Origin: Chytriomyces cf. hyalinus JEL632
Lineage: Eukaryota; Chytridiomycota; Chytridiomycetes; Chytridiales; Chytriomycetaceae
DNA length: 64,000 nt
NCBI GenBank assembly: GCA_025435555.1
Contig: JAIWWG010000067.1
Location: 1 to 64,000, forward strand
Direction: 5' to 3'
Under the pieces are notes generated by a model. It was given only the letters and a program-made list of their open reading frames with translations. It did not search any database and was not told the DNA's origin. The position numbers were made by a program, and so were the translations under genes. Every line of letters starts with the position of its first letter. Positions within the stretch are counted from its first letter, which is position 1. Positions 34,713-48,400 of the stretch are shown here, one piece after another.

Positions 34713-35955
34713 ATGACGACACGAAAGCGCCTTGTTCGCAAGACGCCGCTTCTCGAGCGCATGTCGAATGCGCCATTTGACGCGATGCTGCGCCTCAACG
34801 AGACCATTTCCCTGCTCGAAATCGATGTGCGCTGGTGGAGGTGACTATGCGCACAGCGTGTGTGCGATCATACTGTGATGAGTAATCTTGTTGTGTCTTA
34901 CCAGCAACTGCACTGGCCTTGCGCTCACTGTTGCGTATGTGGCTGTCAAGGGCATGCGCGGCGATGTGTTTGCCGACGACGAGTTCATTGACTATGTCCC
35001 AAAGAGCGTTGTCGAGCAAAAGACGACGTGGCTGGGAGCAACGGTAATGGATCCACTCATATAATAATGTCAACTCACCCCCGTATTCTTGAACAGGCAA
35101 TCTGGATCGAAGCCGCTATCATTCTCTTTTCCATGGCAAACACTTTGTTTCTTTTCAAAAACTCGAGGCAGTTTACGCTGTTCCACTGTCCCACTGAGCC
35201 TGCATTCGAAGGAGACACGTCGTACATTCCCAAATCAAAGAACACGAAACTCGCCAGCATCGATCTGTCGCCCACCGACGAAGCCCTGGTTGACTCTGAC
35301 AGCGATTCGGAACCCGTGTCAGCTGGTGAGTCAAGGCATACGCCAAGTCGCGGAACGTCAAGAAAAAGTGTGGGAAATTCCATGAAAACACCAGTTTCGA
35401 AATCTGTGGGTGGGCTCAGAGAAACACTGGGGCAGTGGTCTCCGTGGCCATCAACGCCGTTTTCTGGAGCGAAAAAGAGGAAAGTGGCTGGCGAAACTGT
35501 TCCCAGGAAGACAAAAGTGGAGATGCGATGGGTTTTGAATGTGTGGGACCCACCTCAATGGTCCGCCGCATTGTTTTGGTACGCGCATTTTTCTTTTCTT
35601 TTATCTGCTTGATAGTTGTTGATGCTGTATGCTTCAGTTGGTCATCACCACCCTCTATGTTTGCCCTTTTTTGCATGAACCGAAACAACTGGTATTACCA
35701 ACTGCCGATGGCTCTTGGCATCAACTTTTTGGTGGGTGCTGCTTTTTTTCAGTCTCCTGACCATGATCCCTGACCCCCATCCCTCTGCTCCAGGTCTTTT
35801 TCCTGATGCAAATTTTCGCAGATCGCGAGATGGATCAGACGGTGCTGAACAACCAATTGCAGGGAGAGTACAACCGCTTTGTGTACAGCTTGCCGCCTTT
35901 TCGAACGACGCGATCGATTGGAGTGAACACCGTCAAGCGTGATTCGAGTGTGTGA
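34713..35955 (+). CDS. NUR1: Nur1/Mug154-type nuclear-envelope protein
   Basis: Five exons (34713-34840, 34905-35043, 35097-35578, 35638-35731, 35794-35955) join in phase to 334 residues. The start MTTRKRLVRKTPLLERM and the downstream EIDVRWW match the fungal Nur1 pattern (basic Q/TPLLER, then a D/E-W motif). Two membrane regions are visible: AIWIEAAIILFSMANTLFLF, and a pair around WVLNVWDPPQWSAALFCW and ALGINFLVFFLMQIF. The loop between them (~105-235) is Ser/Pro-rich and phosphorylatable. The tail has the NNQLQGEYNRFVY element. In yeast Nur1 tethers rDNA and heterochromatin to the inner nuclear membrane with Lrs4-Csm1/Heh1. The start codon is 41 bp from the divergent gene's proposed ATG. 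Confidence 0.82.
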
Positions 35956-37189
35956 AATAAAGATTGTTGAAAAAGTTTGTTGATACAGTCACAATGCAAG
36001 CTATAAAGTGCCTGTTGTGCACGTCAGTGCATTTGCGGCGTGTGTTTGTTCTCAAAATTTACTTAAAATAAGGTTAAATATAAATTGGAATATATTTACC
36101 CCACACTTTAAAATATAATAGCCAAGAAAGTCACGTGACTCACTCATGGGGGGTGGGGATCCAAATGCTTGCACGGCCTCGGATGCATCGCTGAGACGCA
36201 TTCACGCGTGGCTCTCGACGGCCAGCGCGAGAGGGACCCATCATCAACCTCGCGTTTAAATCACGGCGTCGCACCTCCACCGCAGCATCAGCAAAGCCGT
36301 GCGCAGTCGCTTCTCGCATTCCGATTGGTGCGTTCAGACCGGGGCCCAAAACAAACAAAAAAACGCATAAAAGCAGACCATCCGCTCTCACATTCAACCA
36401 TCCAAACTCAACCCCAAACATTCATACTTCCAAAATGGCGGCTGCTTCGCTGCGGCTGCCACATATATTTTATTGGCTCGATCATCTCTGATGACGAGTC
36501 CTTCCCTCCCCTGCCGCTTGATTCTTGAATCATGCCGCGATCCCCGGTTTTCCCCACTTTCTTGCCCTCCGCAATCCCGTCCGTGGAGTGGCAAGCGTGT
36601 TTGATGCAGCACGTCCTCAAAAAGTGGTACCAAATGATGAAACATTCCCCGCTCTTGTTTGCCCGTGCAGGGACCACTCTTCCTGCATAGCCCTCTCTCA
36701 AAAACAAACAACGCGTCAAACGCAACAACAACAAACAAAACGTCATCCGGCGGAGTCAACTGCAACGGAAAACACAAACACAAACACCAAACCTACACAA
36801 GCAGCATGAACACGCCAACACCAAGTGCAACATGATTGATCTCCGTGGCAAGCATCAACGGAACCGTGAATCAACCAATACAAAGATGGTGCAGCCGGGC
36901 AAGAAGGGTACGAATGGAAGGTACAGTTCCTGATAAGTGGAGGGTGTCTGGTGGGAGTTGGGCTGACTGGGGTTCTTTGGCCGTGATCCGTTTTGTGTCT
37001 GTTCTTATCGCATAAAAACTGTATTTGCGAACAACACCATTTGCATTTATCTCTTGTTTATTGCACGTTTATTTCCCTTAAGTAGATTCAACTATGCCGC
37101 TCCGACGCGTTTGTTTTTACTTCACGTCAATCATTGCTTCTGATGGCGAATATTCTGAAATAAAAAAAACTGAAAATCCAAATAGATCA
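35956..37189. other. Longest gene-poor stretch; no confident gene
   Basis: About 1.2 kb between Nur1 and ureidoglycolate lyase. The first 180 bp are AT-rich with several TAAAATA/TATAAA-like elements. 36150-36800 is GC-richer with only short frames: a 52-codon plus ORF at 36532-36690 (includes SVEWQACLMQHVLKKWYQMM), a 33-codon plus ORF at 36833-36934, and minus-strand frames of 93-129 codons that look random. A small intron-containing gene or a non-coding RNA is possible, but nothing is supported. Confidence 0.5.
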
Positions 37190-37798
37190 ATGCGCATCGT
37201 TGCTGAGCCACTGACTCGCGCCAGCTTCTCAGCCTTTGGCAGCGTGATCGAGGTGCCCGCCAGCAGTGACGCCGACAGCATCCGCAGCTCGGCCAACCAG
37301 AGCAGCGCGGCCAAGTACAGTCCCATCTCCACTCTGAGCCACAGCTACGCCAAGTCAGACAGCGTGAAACCTGTTTTAAGTCTGTTCCACTGCAATCCAC
37401 GAGCACTCTCTATTGCAAGTGGCCAGTCCATCTACACACTCAGTCTGCTTGAGCGGCATCCACACACCACGCAGACATTCATCCCTATGGGACTGAGCCC
37501 ACTCGATACTCAAACACGCTTCCTCGTAATCGTGGCGCTGTATCAAACAAACGAAGACAGACCAGACTGGACAAAAGTGCGCGCATTTGTTGCGAAAGGA
37601 AATCAGGGTGTCACGTACGGCGTCGGTGTCTGGCACGCGCCCATGGTCGTGATTGGTGCCGAGAAGGTTCTGTTTTCCGTGCTCATGTGGAACAACGGTG
37701 TTCCCGAGGACGAGTGCACAGAGTGCGAAGTGCGCGACGGTGTGGACCAGGATGTCCAAGTTGTTGTTCCTGCTGTTGCCGCTGTTGCCAAGCTGTGA
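37190..37798 (+). CDS. DAL3: Ureidoglycolate lyase (Dal3/AllA family)
   Basis: A single-exon 202-residue frame starts at the ATG at 37190. A longer open frame from 37094 begins earlier, but its added residues look random. Family features: the N-terminal PLTRASFSAFGSVIE, a central SLLERHPHTTQTFIPMG with conserved His/Gln that bind the product, LVIVALY, and the C-terminal GVTYGVGVWHAPMVVIG cupin strand. The enzyme splits ureidoglycolate into glyoxylate and urea, the last nitrogen-releasing step of allantoin breakdown. It lies 1.6 kb from allantoicase, which makes its substrate, and both are on the plus strand. An RFC subunit on the minus strand sits between them. Confidence 0.93.
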   Translation: MRIVAEPLTRASFSAFGSVIEVPASSDADSIRSSANQSSAAKYSPISTLSHSYAKSDSVKPVLSLFHCNPRALSIASGQSIYTLSLLERHPHTTQTFIPMGLSPLDTQTRFLVIVALYQTNEDRPDWTKVRAFVAKGNQGVTYGVGVWHAPMVVIGAEKVLFSVLMWNNGVPEDECTECEVRDGVDQDVQVVVPAVAAVAKL

Positions 37799-37856
37799 AA
37801 TACAAAAACATGTCATCGATAAGTTTTATTGAAGCAATTGACCAAGTGACGCGGAT

Positions 37857-39288
37857 TTAGTTTGCTGCGAGATTACACAGCCTTGCTGCTAATGCCGAAA
37901 CTTGAACAACGCTCTGAACTCCTTCAATCATCCGCATGTGCGTGTTCCCAATTTCCTGTGTTAGTTGTGTCAGTCAAGTGTACCAGCGTCACGACGCAAA
38001 AAAAAACAAACCCGAATAAACTCCAGCTTCATGTACTCTGGCATGGCGTGAAATTTGACAACCCGAAATAGCGTCCCAACAATATCCACCCCACTGTATC
38101 CATCCACCCAAAACTTTTGCAATTGCTCCACAGCCGAATCCACATCTCCCTTCATGCATGCTGTAATCACTGCCCCAAGGACTTGAGGTGACGGCTGATC
38201 GCACACTCTGAACACGTTATCGTACGAAATGAACCCAAATCCGGAATGAGTCGCTTGCAGGTTGTTGATGGCTTGCCGCATGTCTCCTTCCGCTGAGAAA
38301 ATGATGGCCTCGAGACCTTCCGGAACATATTCGACCTGACTTTTTGTTTCAGTTCCGGCGCGCGCTGCAGATGGCACACGTATTATGGGGAAACTCACCG
38401 TTTCGAATTTGCAAATTTCGAGTAATCTTTTCAAAACCTGTTCGTCGCTTAATCGCGAGTACCTCAAAATTGCGCATCGTGATTGAATGGGTTCGATAAT
38501 TTTCGACGACATGTTACATGCAAGCGCGAACCGTGTCGTAGAAGAGTAGATTTCCTGTTGCATATTTCGTTTTGATGTTAGATCCAAGGTTCATTTCAGA
38601 CTAGTTGATCGAGAGCTGAAGGTATTGGCACAAAAGGAAACAAAAACAAAAAGTAACCATCGTCCTTCGCAATGCCTGTTGAGCTCCGGGGGTCATGCTG
38701 TCTGCTTCATCGAGAATGATAATCTTGTGCCGTCCCTCGGGCAGAGTCACTTTTTTCTGCGCAAACATTTTGATTCGGTTTCTGACGACGTCGATACCAC
38801 TGCATTATGCGAAGCAATTCCCAGTTATATAAAAGCAGGGCAAGACTGCAGAACTCGGCATTTAGTGTTTACCGGTCGTCAGATGCATTCAATTCAAGCA
38901 CGGCTTCTTTTGCTTGACTCCCAAGCAGCTCGTGTGCCAGGCACAGGATCGACGTTGTTTTACCAATACCGGGGGGTCTGTGAATAAGCGGAGTGTTGAG
39001 AAATTCGAAGGGGCTTCAAAGGAGTCCAAGTCCGAAAGAAAAAGAACTTTGTACCCTGAAATGATAATGTTGGGCATATTGCCGTCGCGCGCAATGATGG
39101 AGAGACGAGACACGGTGTCTTCGTTACCAACAATATCGCGAAGGAGTTTTGGGCGGTAGTGCTCGACCCTTGGCAAGAATGGAGTTTGGTTTGCGTTTCG
39201 AAAGGTTAAGGAAAGAAAGAAATGCACACCATGGAAGCGTGAATCCGTCCTGGTTGCCTTTGAATGCGCTGTATTCGTTCAAGTCCAT
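37857..39288 (-). CDS. RFC2: Replication factor C small subunit (Rfc4 of yeast, RFC2 of animals)
   Basis: Seven exons (39288-39230, 39168-39055, 38977-38873, 38799-38658, 38554-38399, 38335-38012, 37955-37857) join in phase to 332 residues. Motifs run in order: [20 protein letters not shown], Walker A GPPGIGKT (assembled across an intron), [22 protein letters not shown], Walker [11 protein letters not shown], arginine finger IQSRC, then [11 protein letters not shown] and the collar domain ending in [19 protein letters not shown] and FAQKKVTLP mark the RFC2/Rfc4 subunit rather than RFC3, 4 or 5. It loads the PCNA clamp with the other RFC subunits and also serves in Rad24/Ctf18/Elg1 complexes. 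The intron at 38398-38336 is 63 nt and has no stop. Confidence 0.96.
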
Positions 39289-39390
39289 GCGCGAAGAGAT
39301 TGCTGCTGTTGAGGAGGAGGAGCCGCTGCCAGTTGCAAGCATTGTTCACTTTTTGAATTATTTACAGCGAAAATAAACCGACCGTAAAAC

Positions 39391-41102
39391 ATGGCAGAAA
39401 TCACAACAGACACGAATCCGTTTGCGCAACTTGTCGACTTGACAGCGAATGGTAACTGCTGAGCAGAGCCCTCTTCAACGCTGGTGCGCATTAACCAACA
39501 AACGCAACTTGCATGCACAGGAAACGTCTTGTTCGCCACCGACGACTTCTTCCAAGTCGCAGAGACGCTCATTCTGAAGCAAGATCCGGTTTGGGACGAG
39601 AAGAAGTTCACTCCCTTCGGTAAAACTTTCTTTATTATCGAGCTTTAACTCACACGACGACTGATTGCCGCCGGTGTCTCACCAATCACAATCAATAGGG
39701 AAATGGATGGACGGTGAAACTCATCAGATACTTTCGACTGTTATCTCACTTCTGAAAGCGGATATTGTTGATATTTAGGCTGGGAAACGCGTCGCAAACG
39801 AACTGAAGGGCATGACTGGAGCATCATCAAACTCGGTCTTTCAGGAACCATCTCCGGCCTTCACATTGACACTGCGTTTTTCACGGGAAATCAAACACCA
39901 AGAATTTCAATTCAGGCTGCTTGTTTGGAGAAAGGTGCGTTTGTCTGTATGCATGCCCAATCTTTCGCAACGGTGGGGTGGTCATCTATCGATTGCACTC
40001 ATCGTTGTTATCGTCCTTCATGTTGCTTTCCAGATCTTGCCCTGTGTCGCAGATCCGAAATGGGTTCGTGCGCCACGAATGAAGAAACAAAGGCCGCAGA
40101 TTCGATTCAAACGCATTTGTGGGAGGAAATCCTGCCCATGGTTGCTTTGAGACCTGGATATCCCGGCGAGAGACACCACTACTTTGGAGTAACGTCCGCA
40201 AAGAGGTGGACGCATCTTCGGTACCACTCCCTTTCATAGTTCTTGTCAACGTATGATCATTTCATTAATTTTAGGCACTTGCTGCCTTTTCAGAATCAAT
40301 TACTTCCCTGATGGCGGGGTTGCGCGATTGAGAGCGTATGGAACAGTCGTCAAAGACTGGAGCAGCACAGGCAAAACGGATTTGGTTGACTTGATTGCTC
40401 TTGAAAATGGGTGAATTATATGCGACCGTTTCATTTCATGTCCTTCGTCCTCAAGCTTGCGTCTCTTTGAAACACCAGTGGGACACCTGTCTCCTCAAGC
40501 AACTCGCATTATGGAACCCCGTTTAATTTAATTTCGAAGCCGGAATCAGAAGGAATGTATGACGGCTGGGAAACAGGTTTGTGTCGTTAGCTCTTATAGA
40601 TGACACTTAAATCTTGACCTTCCTTTTCAAAAAACGCACAGCTCGCAATCCAAAACGACCCCCTGTTTTCCAAAAAGGCAAAGATGGGCTCCTGATTATC
40701 CCGGGGGCTGAATGGGTCATTTTTCGCGTTGGAGTTCCGGATGGAGGGTTTGCAAAGTCGGTTATGGTGGATACCGCCTTTTTCCGCGGAAATTACCCCG
40801 AGAGCATTCTTGTTGAGGTAAGACTGCCTGATCATCTCATATCCCACGATGTACCAAACCAACCATTTTACTTCACCCAGGCTTGTCAGAACCCTGGCAA
40901 AGCGAATCTTGAAGGGGCAGTGTGGACACCACTGGTTCCCCGAACGCGAGTCAAGGCAGACAGCAAACATGAATTTGCAGTGCATCCCTCCATTCAGCAG
41001 CGCTGTATTACTCATGTGCGGTTGACGGTGTTTCCAGATGGAGGCGTCGCACGGCTGCGCGTGTATGGAACAGTGGTTGCTTCTTCGCTCTCAAATCTTT
41101 GA
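39391..41102 (+). CDS. DAL2: Allantoicase
   Basis: Nine exons (39391-39451, 39521-39619, 39699-39713, 39779-39934, 40034-40220, 40294-40410, 40479-40576, 40642-40817, 40881-41102) join in phase to 376 residues, as in yeast Dal2. Two related allantoicase repeats are visible. The first has NVLFATDDFF, GKWMDGWETRRKR and GHDWSIIKLG, and ends with INYFPDGGVARLRVYG. The second has YDGWETARNP, WVIFRVGVPDG, a DTAFFRGNYPES strand and TVFPDGGVARLRVYG. The enzyme converts allantoate to ureidoglycolate plus urea. Exon 3 is a 15-nt microexon coding only five residues of GKWMDG. OHCU decarboxylase follows on the same strand after 41 bp, and the product feeds ureidoglycolate lyase at 37190. Confidence 0.96.
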
Positions 41103-41143
41103 CGAAGTTGTGAAGTGTTCAAAATCGCATAATAAAATCACGA

Positions 41144-41674
41144 ATGGGGGACATCAACACCGCCTCAAAACACGAGTTTGTGTCGACCATCAACAAGCTG
41201 TTTGAAGCAGCACCGCCTCTCGCAGAGTACCTGTACTCGCACCGCCCGTATGAAAGCTTGGCTGCTCTGATTGACGTCGCCCAAGCTGCTGTTCTGTCCA
41301 AGCCACCACTCTTTAACGACCAGCAAATGCTCGAGATCATCAACGCGCATCCTCGACTGGGCGCACCGAAGGAGACGCTGAGTGAACCAAGTCGGAGGGA
41401 GCAGGGGGGTGCTTCAGATGGCGGCGTTTCAGCGACAATCGATGTGGACTCTTCACAGCAGCAGGTTGATGCAATCTTGGCTCGCATAAATCGCGAGTAC
41501 GAAGAGAAGTTTGGATTCAAGTTGGTCGAATTCGTTAACGGAAGAAGCAAAGCAGGCCTTGTTCCCGTTCTCCAAAAGCGTCTGGACTCGGGAGAAGTTG
41601 AATCAGAAATGGCGACTGCGCTGACTGCCATGATGGATATTGCGAGGGACAGGCTGCGAAAATCCATTAAGTGA
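41144..41674 (+). CDS. 2-oxo-4-hydroxy-4-carboxy-5-ureidoimidazoline (OHCU) decarboxylase
   Basis: One uninterrupted 176-residue frame. Family features are clear: the helical N-terminus with LFEAAPPLAEYLYSHRP, the catalytic-histidine motif INAHPRLGAP, INREYEEKFGFKLVEFVNGRSK and a C-terminal amphipathic helix. This is the third enzyme of urate oxidation, decarboxylating OHCU to S-allantoin. The tail (KSIK) has no clear peroxisomal PTS1. It lies 41 bp after allantoicase on the same strand, so the two genes are very tightly spaced. Its 3' end faces CDC5 with only 71 bp between stop codons. Confidence 0.95.
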   Translation: MGDINTASKHEFVSTINKLFEAAPPLAEYLYSHRPYESLAALIDVAQAAVLSKPPLFNDQQMLEIINAHPRLGAPKETLSEPSRREQGGASDGGVSATIDVDSSQQQVDAILARINREYEEKFGFKLVEFVNGRSKAGLVPVLQKRLDSGEVESEMATALTAMMDIARDRLRKSIK

Positions 41675-41745
41675 TACTGTTGTGACATAGAAAATAAAAC
41701 CAATTGGGCCTCACGCTTGGATTTATTTCAACACAAAGATCTGTC
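41675..41745. terminator. Shared 3' region with opposed polyadenylation signals
   Basis: Seventy-one bp separate the stop codons of OHCU decarboxylase (plus) and CDC5 (minus). AATAAA lies on the plus strand near 41692-41697, and a matching AATAAA on the minus strand lies near 41720-41726. Transcripts from both sides probably overlap. Confidence 0.6.
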
Positions 41746-44548
<2,803 letters not shown>

Positions 44549-44601
44549 TTATTTAAATACCGAGTTTATCAATAACGACTAATAAATATTTAAAATCTCC
44601 A

Positions 44602-45048
44602 ATGCAACGGTATACAACGTTCCCAGTGACCCTCTTCCGCATCCAGCCGCGGCTGCCTGTGGGTCTGCGAGAGCACGCGGCTCAGATGGCAAAGAACCGC
44701 ACATCCTTCGACCTCAAGACCCACGCTGGCCTTGTACAGCCAATGGTCGGCGACACATTCCACACTCCCAACGGCATGTCCCTGCGGCCCGTTGGACCCA
44801 AGATGATTTCGATTCTTGAGAACTTTAAGGGTGACCCACGAATCTACCGCATGCAGGAGGGAAACCCTGTCCCAAAGAGCTTTGTTGTGATTCATGAGCA
44901 TAGCGACCATTATTCGATGCAGGTTGCCGAGCCAATGACTCTGAATGACTTTAACGGCAAACTTACTGCGTATTTGGAGAGTCTGCCGTCGCAGTCGAAA
45001 CAAGAGTTTTTGGATCAGTGGAACGACGAGGACGATCAGGACAACTGA
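44602..45048 (+). CDS. Tse2-like ADP-ribosyltransferase-domain protein
   Basis: A single-exon 148-residue frame, small and almost all one domain. Features match the fungal members of the Tse2 ADP-ribosyltransferase-toxin-like family: an early FRIQPRLP strand, AQMAKNRTSF, the motif VGDTFHTPNGMSLRPVG in the middle, then a HEHSDHYSMQ segment. In bacteria, Tse2 is a type VI secretion effector with an ADP-ribosyltransferase-like fold. The fungal homologues are widespread, uncharacterised and not shown to be toxic. There is no signal peptide, so it is probably intracellular. No partner antitoxin-like gene is recognised beside it; the nearest small ORF is 45098-45364. It has no introns in an intron-rich neighbourhood, which may reflect transfer. 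Acidic tail ends in DDQDN. Confidence 0.78.
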   Translation: MQRYTTFPVTLFRIQPRLPVGLREHAAQMAKNRTSFDLKTHAGLVQPMVGDTFHTPNGMSLRPVGPKMISILENFKGDPRIYRMQEGNPVPKSFVVIHEHSDHYSMQVAEPMTLNDFNGKLTAYLESLPSQSKQEFLDQWNDEDDQDN

Positions 45049-45097
45049 GAACTCATTGCAAGGATACTTTGCTGCAGATCGTAACCGGATCTATAAC

Positions 45098-45364
45098 TTA
45101 ACGCGCAAGAAGAAGTGCATCCAATAAAGCGACCGATGCATCGACCCATATCTGTGCTGACACTTGTTTGCTCGTTCTGCCATTCCAAAAGAACTCTTGA
45201 ATGAACGCCCCATCGACCTGGATCAGTAGGCCCTGGTGATCACCTGGCATCATCTCAGCTGTCATTGTTGTTGCTGTCTCCCCGGTTGAAGCAAGAGAAG
45301 AAGATTTCCGATTCTTTTTTGGTTTGGCAGAGGTGCATGGGTGCACGTTCAACTCCTGACCCAT
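45098..45364 (-). CDS. Small hypothetical protein, 88 residues
   Basis: ATG at 45364, stop at 45098, no intron. The N-terminal 40 residues are Lys/Ser/Thr-rich. The second half (GLLIQVDGAFIQEFFWNG, then QIWVDASVALLDALLLAR) has the alternating hydrophobic pattern of a folded domain. It lies between the convergent end of the Tse2-like gene (49 bp) and the CFAP97-domain gene (67 bp downstream of its stop). It could instead be 3' untranslated sequence. No family recognised. Confidence 0.4.
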   Translation of the reverse strand: MGQELNVHPCTSAKPKKNRKSSSLASTGETATTMTAEMMPGDHQGLLIQVDGAFIQEFFWNGRTSKQVSAQIWVDASVALLDALLLAR

Positions 45365-45431
45365 AAATTGCAGCCTGGCATCTAGATTTCTTGCTTTTAT
45401 TCTTCGAAAAATAACGATTGGTGGTCAAGGC

Positions 45432-48400
45432 TCATTTCAGAGGGACCAAATCGGACAAACTCGCCCCGTTCCCCAACTTAGACTTGCTTCCAGGTCGCGA
45501 AAGCTGTTGTTTGGGCGTATTTTGGTCTTTAGGAGTTCCGGAGTTGGAGACGTAGTTTGACTGCGGCTTTTTAGAAGCTGGGCCTGCGGGTTTAACAGCT
45601 GGAGACAAATGCTCGGGTTCATCATGATGAAATGATTCGTGTGTATCCTGGATGGTATCGTGGTTGGGTGAATTTGTGCTTTCAGCCGCATCTGAGGAGG
45701 TTTCATGCAGAATTTCGCCAGTGGAATGGTCGGTGACCGATAAAAGTTCCCCTGTATCCTCCTTGGTTTCCAAATGCGCTTCATATGCATTCAGAGATTG
45801 CTCTGGAACGCCAGTCTCGTGGTCCGATGAAACAATCTCGGCCTCGTTGGAAGTCTGATGTGCGGAATTCTCCGCGATAGCTGACGCGATCTCGGCACTG
45901 GCTGTTGACTCACTTGATAGATGGTCGGTTAAGTGCGATGCATGCTCTGCTGGTTTTATATCTTCATCGGCAGGGTCGCTTTCGACAGTTTCATTTGCCA
46001 ACATCATGTCCATTGTTTCGTAATCGGCAGATAAGCTGTGTAGCTCTCCCTCTTCAATGGTAGAAGGTTCAACTTCACTAGAATGTGAATGAACAGCATC
46101 ATGAATCTCATCATCTTTTGAAGTCATGTCCATCAAATTGTCTTCTTGAGATTGGATACCATCTGCATCTTGCGCATGAGGGTCCTCTTGAACTACGTCA
46201 TGGTGCGATGATGCATCTGTTGTATTCTCAGCCTCGGGACGTTTTTCGTTGGTCTCTGAATGTTCTTCAGATTCGGTTTCCTTGCCTAGAACAGCTGACT
46301 GAGCCCTAGAAGCTTTCACAGATCCAATTTTGGAAGACGAGCCATGAATCGAGGTCTTGATCTGATTATGATGACTTTGTTCCGAAGCGACGCGTGATTT
46401 CAAAGTGGTGGACAGCTTGGAGACCGATGCAGATTTGGACACCGTCCTAGAAGGAGTTTTGCTGCTTCTTTGGACATCTGCCTTGGATGCAACACCAGAG
46501 ACAGGTCGAGTCGATGAACCCGACTTCAGATCTTCCTTTGATGGACTCTTTGAAAACTCGGATTTTTTGATTTCATCGATGACCGCTGACTCCAAACTCA
46601 TTTTCGAAGAAGAGCTTGCAACAATGTTTGAAATGCTTTTACGAACAGCGTCGACATCTTGGTCGTGATGAATCATTGCGGACGAAGAAGTGACACCAGA
46701 AAACGGCCGAGATCGGGACACTGGCGATGCAGAGTGTTCAAGAGCTGCAATCGACGCAGTTTTTGAAAGGCGCGCTGATTGCGTTTTACTTGCCCGCTTG
46801 GATGCCGCGGGACTGCCGGTAAACACGCTTGAAGGTTTCACTGGAGTATCATGAGCGGGTCCACCCTCAAGTGATCCTTCCCCCAAAACAGCTGCAGATC
46901 CCACATGACTCAAGACAGGCCTCATTGCCGAAAGTGGGCGTGAACTTGGCGCAGAATCAGTTTTTACGAGATCAGGAAGTGAAGCGCGTTTACTGGGGCT
47001 CGTAAGTTCGTGTGCAGAATGATGGAATCCAGAGACGGGTCTCGAAGACGGTTTGCTGCCTCTTGGTGGCGTCGGGATGGGGCCCAAAACCCGCGCAGAG
47101 ATGGGTCGCGATAGTGGCGCCTGCTCTGTATGCGATTTCGAGGATGTTGGCCGTGTTCCGGTGGAGTCAATCGGTGGAAGTGGAGCTGATCGTTTGAATT
47201 GAAGGTCATCTTCAGCGAATTCTGGAGCTGCCTCTGGAGCTGCCTCTGGAGCTGCCTCTGGCTCGATGGGAGGGCCATCGTTTGACTCCGCCTAAATTTG
47301 CAATATTAAAATTCCAGGTTGCCTTAGCTTCTTCAACTCAAACTCACGTTGTTGGATGAGGGGTCGCAGACTTCGGCTTCTGCGTGATGAAAGGCTTCAT
47401 CTTGATCGTTATCATGACCGGATTGTGCGTGCTCTTTTTTAACTTTGTCGCCAGCATCTTTGGGCGAATTTTTTTCCAGTAACCCCGTGTGCGCTTCCTT
47501 AACAGCGTCCGAGATTATCTCTTCACCGTCTGCTTTCTCGGCAACTGCATCCACTGCAGTTTCCTCAGCCATAGCATCAGGAAATTCAGCGGGACTTTGT
47601 GTGTCCCTTTCCAGAGGCTCATACTCATCAGCATTTGCTGACTCTGCATCGTTATTCGCTTCCTGAACAGATGTAGCATCCACCATTTCTACATGTTCAG
47701 TGGCAGATGCCTCAACTGGTTGAGCAGACGCATCTTTGTCGACATTATCGTGAGTATCTTCGAACTGGCCTTCATCGCTTGATTTTGCTGGCACTTGTTC
47801 TTGATCTTCGTCAGCCTCGTAGTCGGGTGAATACTCATTGGTTTCAGATTCATATTCTCCTGCCATATCCAACTCCGTGTCTTTGTGATCATCATTATGA
47901 GCGTTGGCTGCGCCTTCATGGTGGAATTCGTCTTTTTGATCGGCAGGATCAGAAGAATGTTGCTGCATGTCTTCATGAAATTCATCTTTCTGTTCGAAGA
48001 CGTCATCATATTGACCATCCAGTTCAACACCATCTGCAGCATCGTTTTGGAACTCATCGACGTCATACGCGCCTTTGGGATTGTGCAAGTCGGTCGTTTC
48101 ATTATGATCATCCAACGCTGCAACTTCAGTTTCGGGTTCATGAATATTGGATTCTTCTTTGGGCTCCGATTCATGTGCGTGGCTTTCAGGAATATGATCA
48201 AACAAGTGTTCCTCCAAAACTTTCGATGCGTCTCCACCAGAAATAGTTTCTTCTCCTTCCGCGCCTGTTTGGATAAGTTCCCCCAGCTGATCAATCAAGG
48301 CTTCCATTTGACCAGTTGCCGCTTCTTGGGAGTAGTATTCGTTTGATTTTTCGATCGCCTCCCTTTCTACCGTCTCCAGTTCTGAAGTTTTGAATGGATG

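Noticed and set aside
36394-36783. 129-codon minus-strand frame in the gene-poor stretch
   Set aside because: No splice partner, no recognisable motif and random-looking composition; several overlapping frames of similar length exist there.
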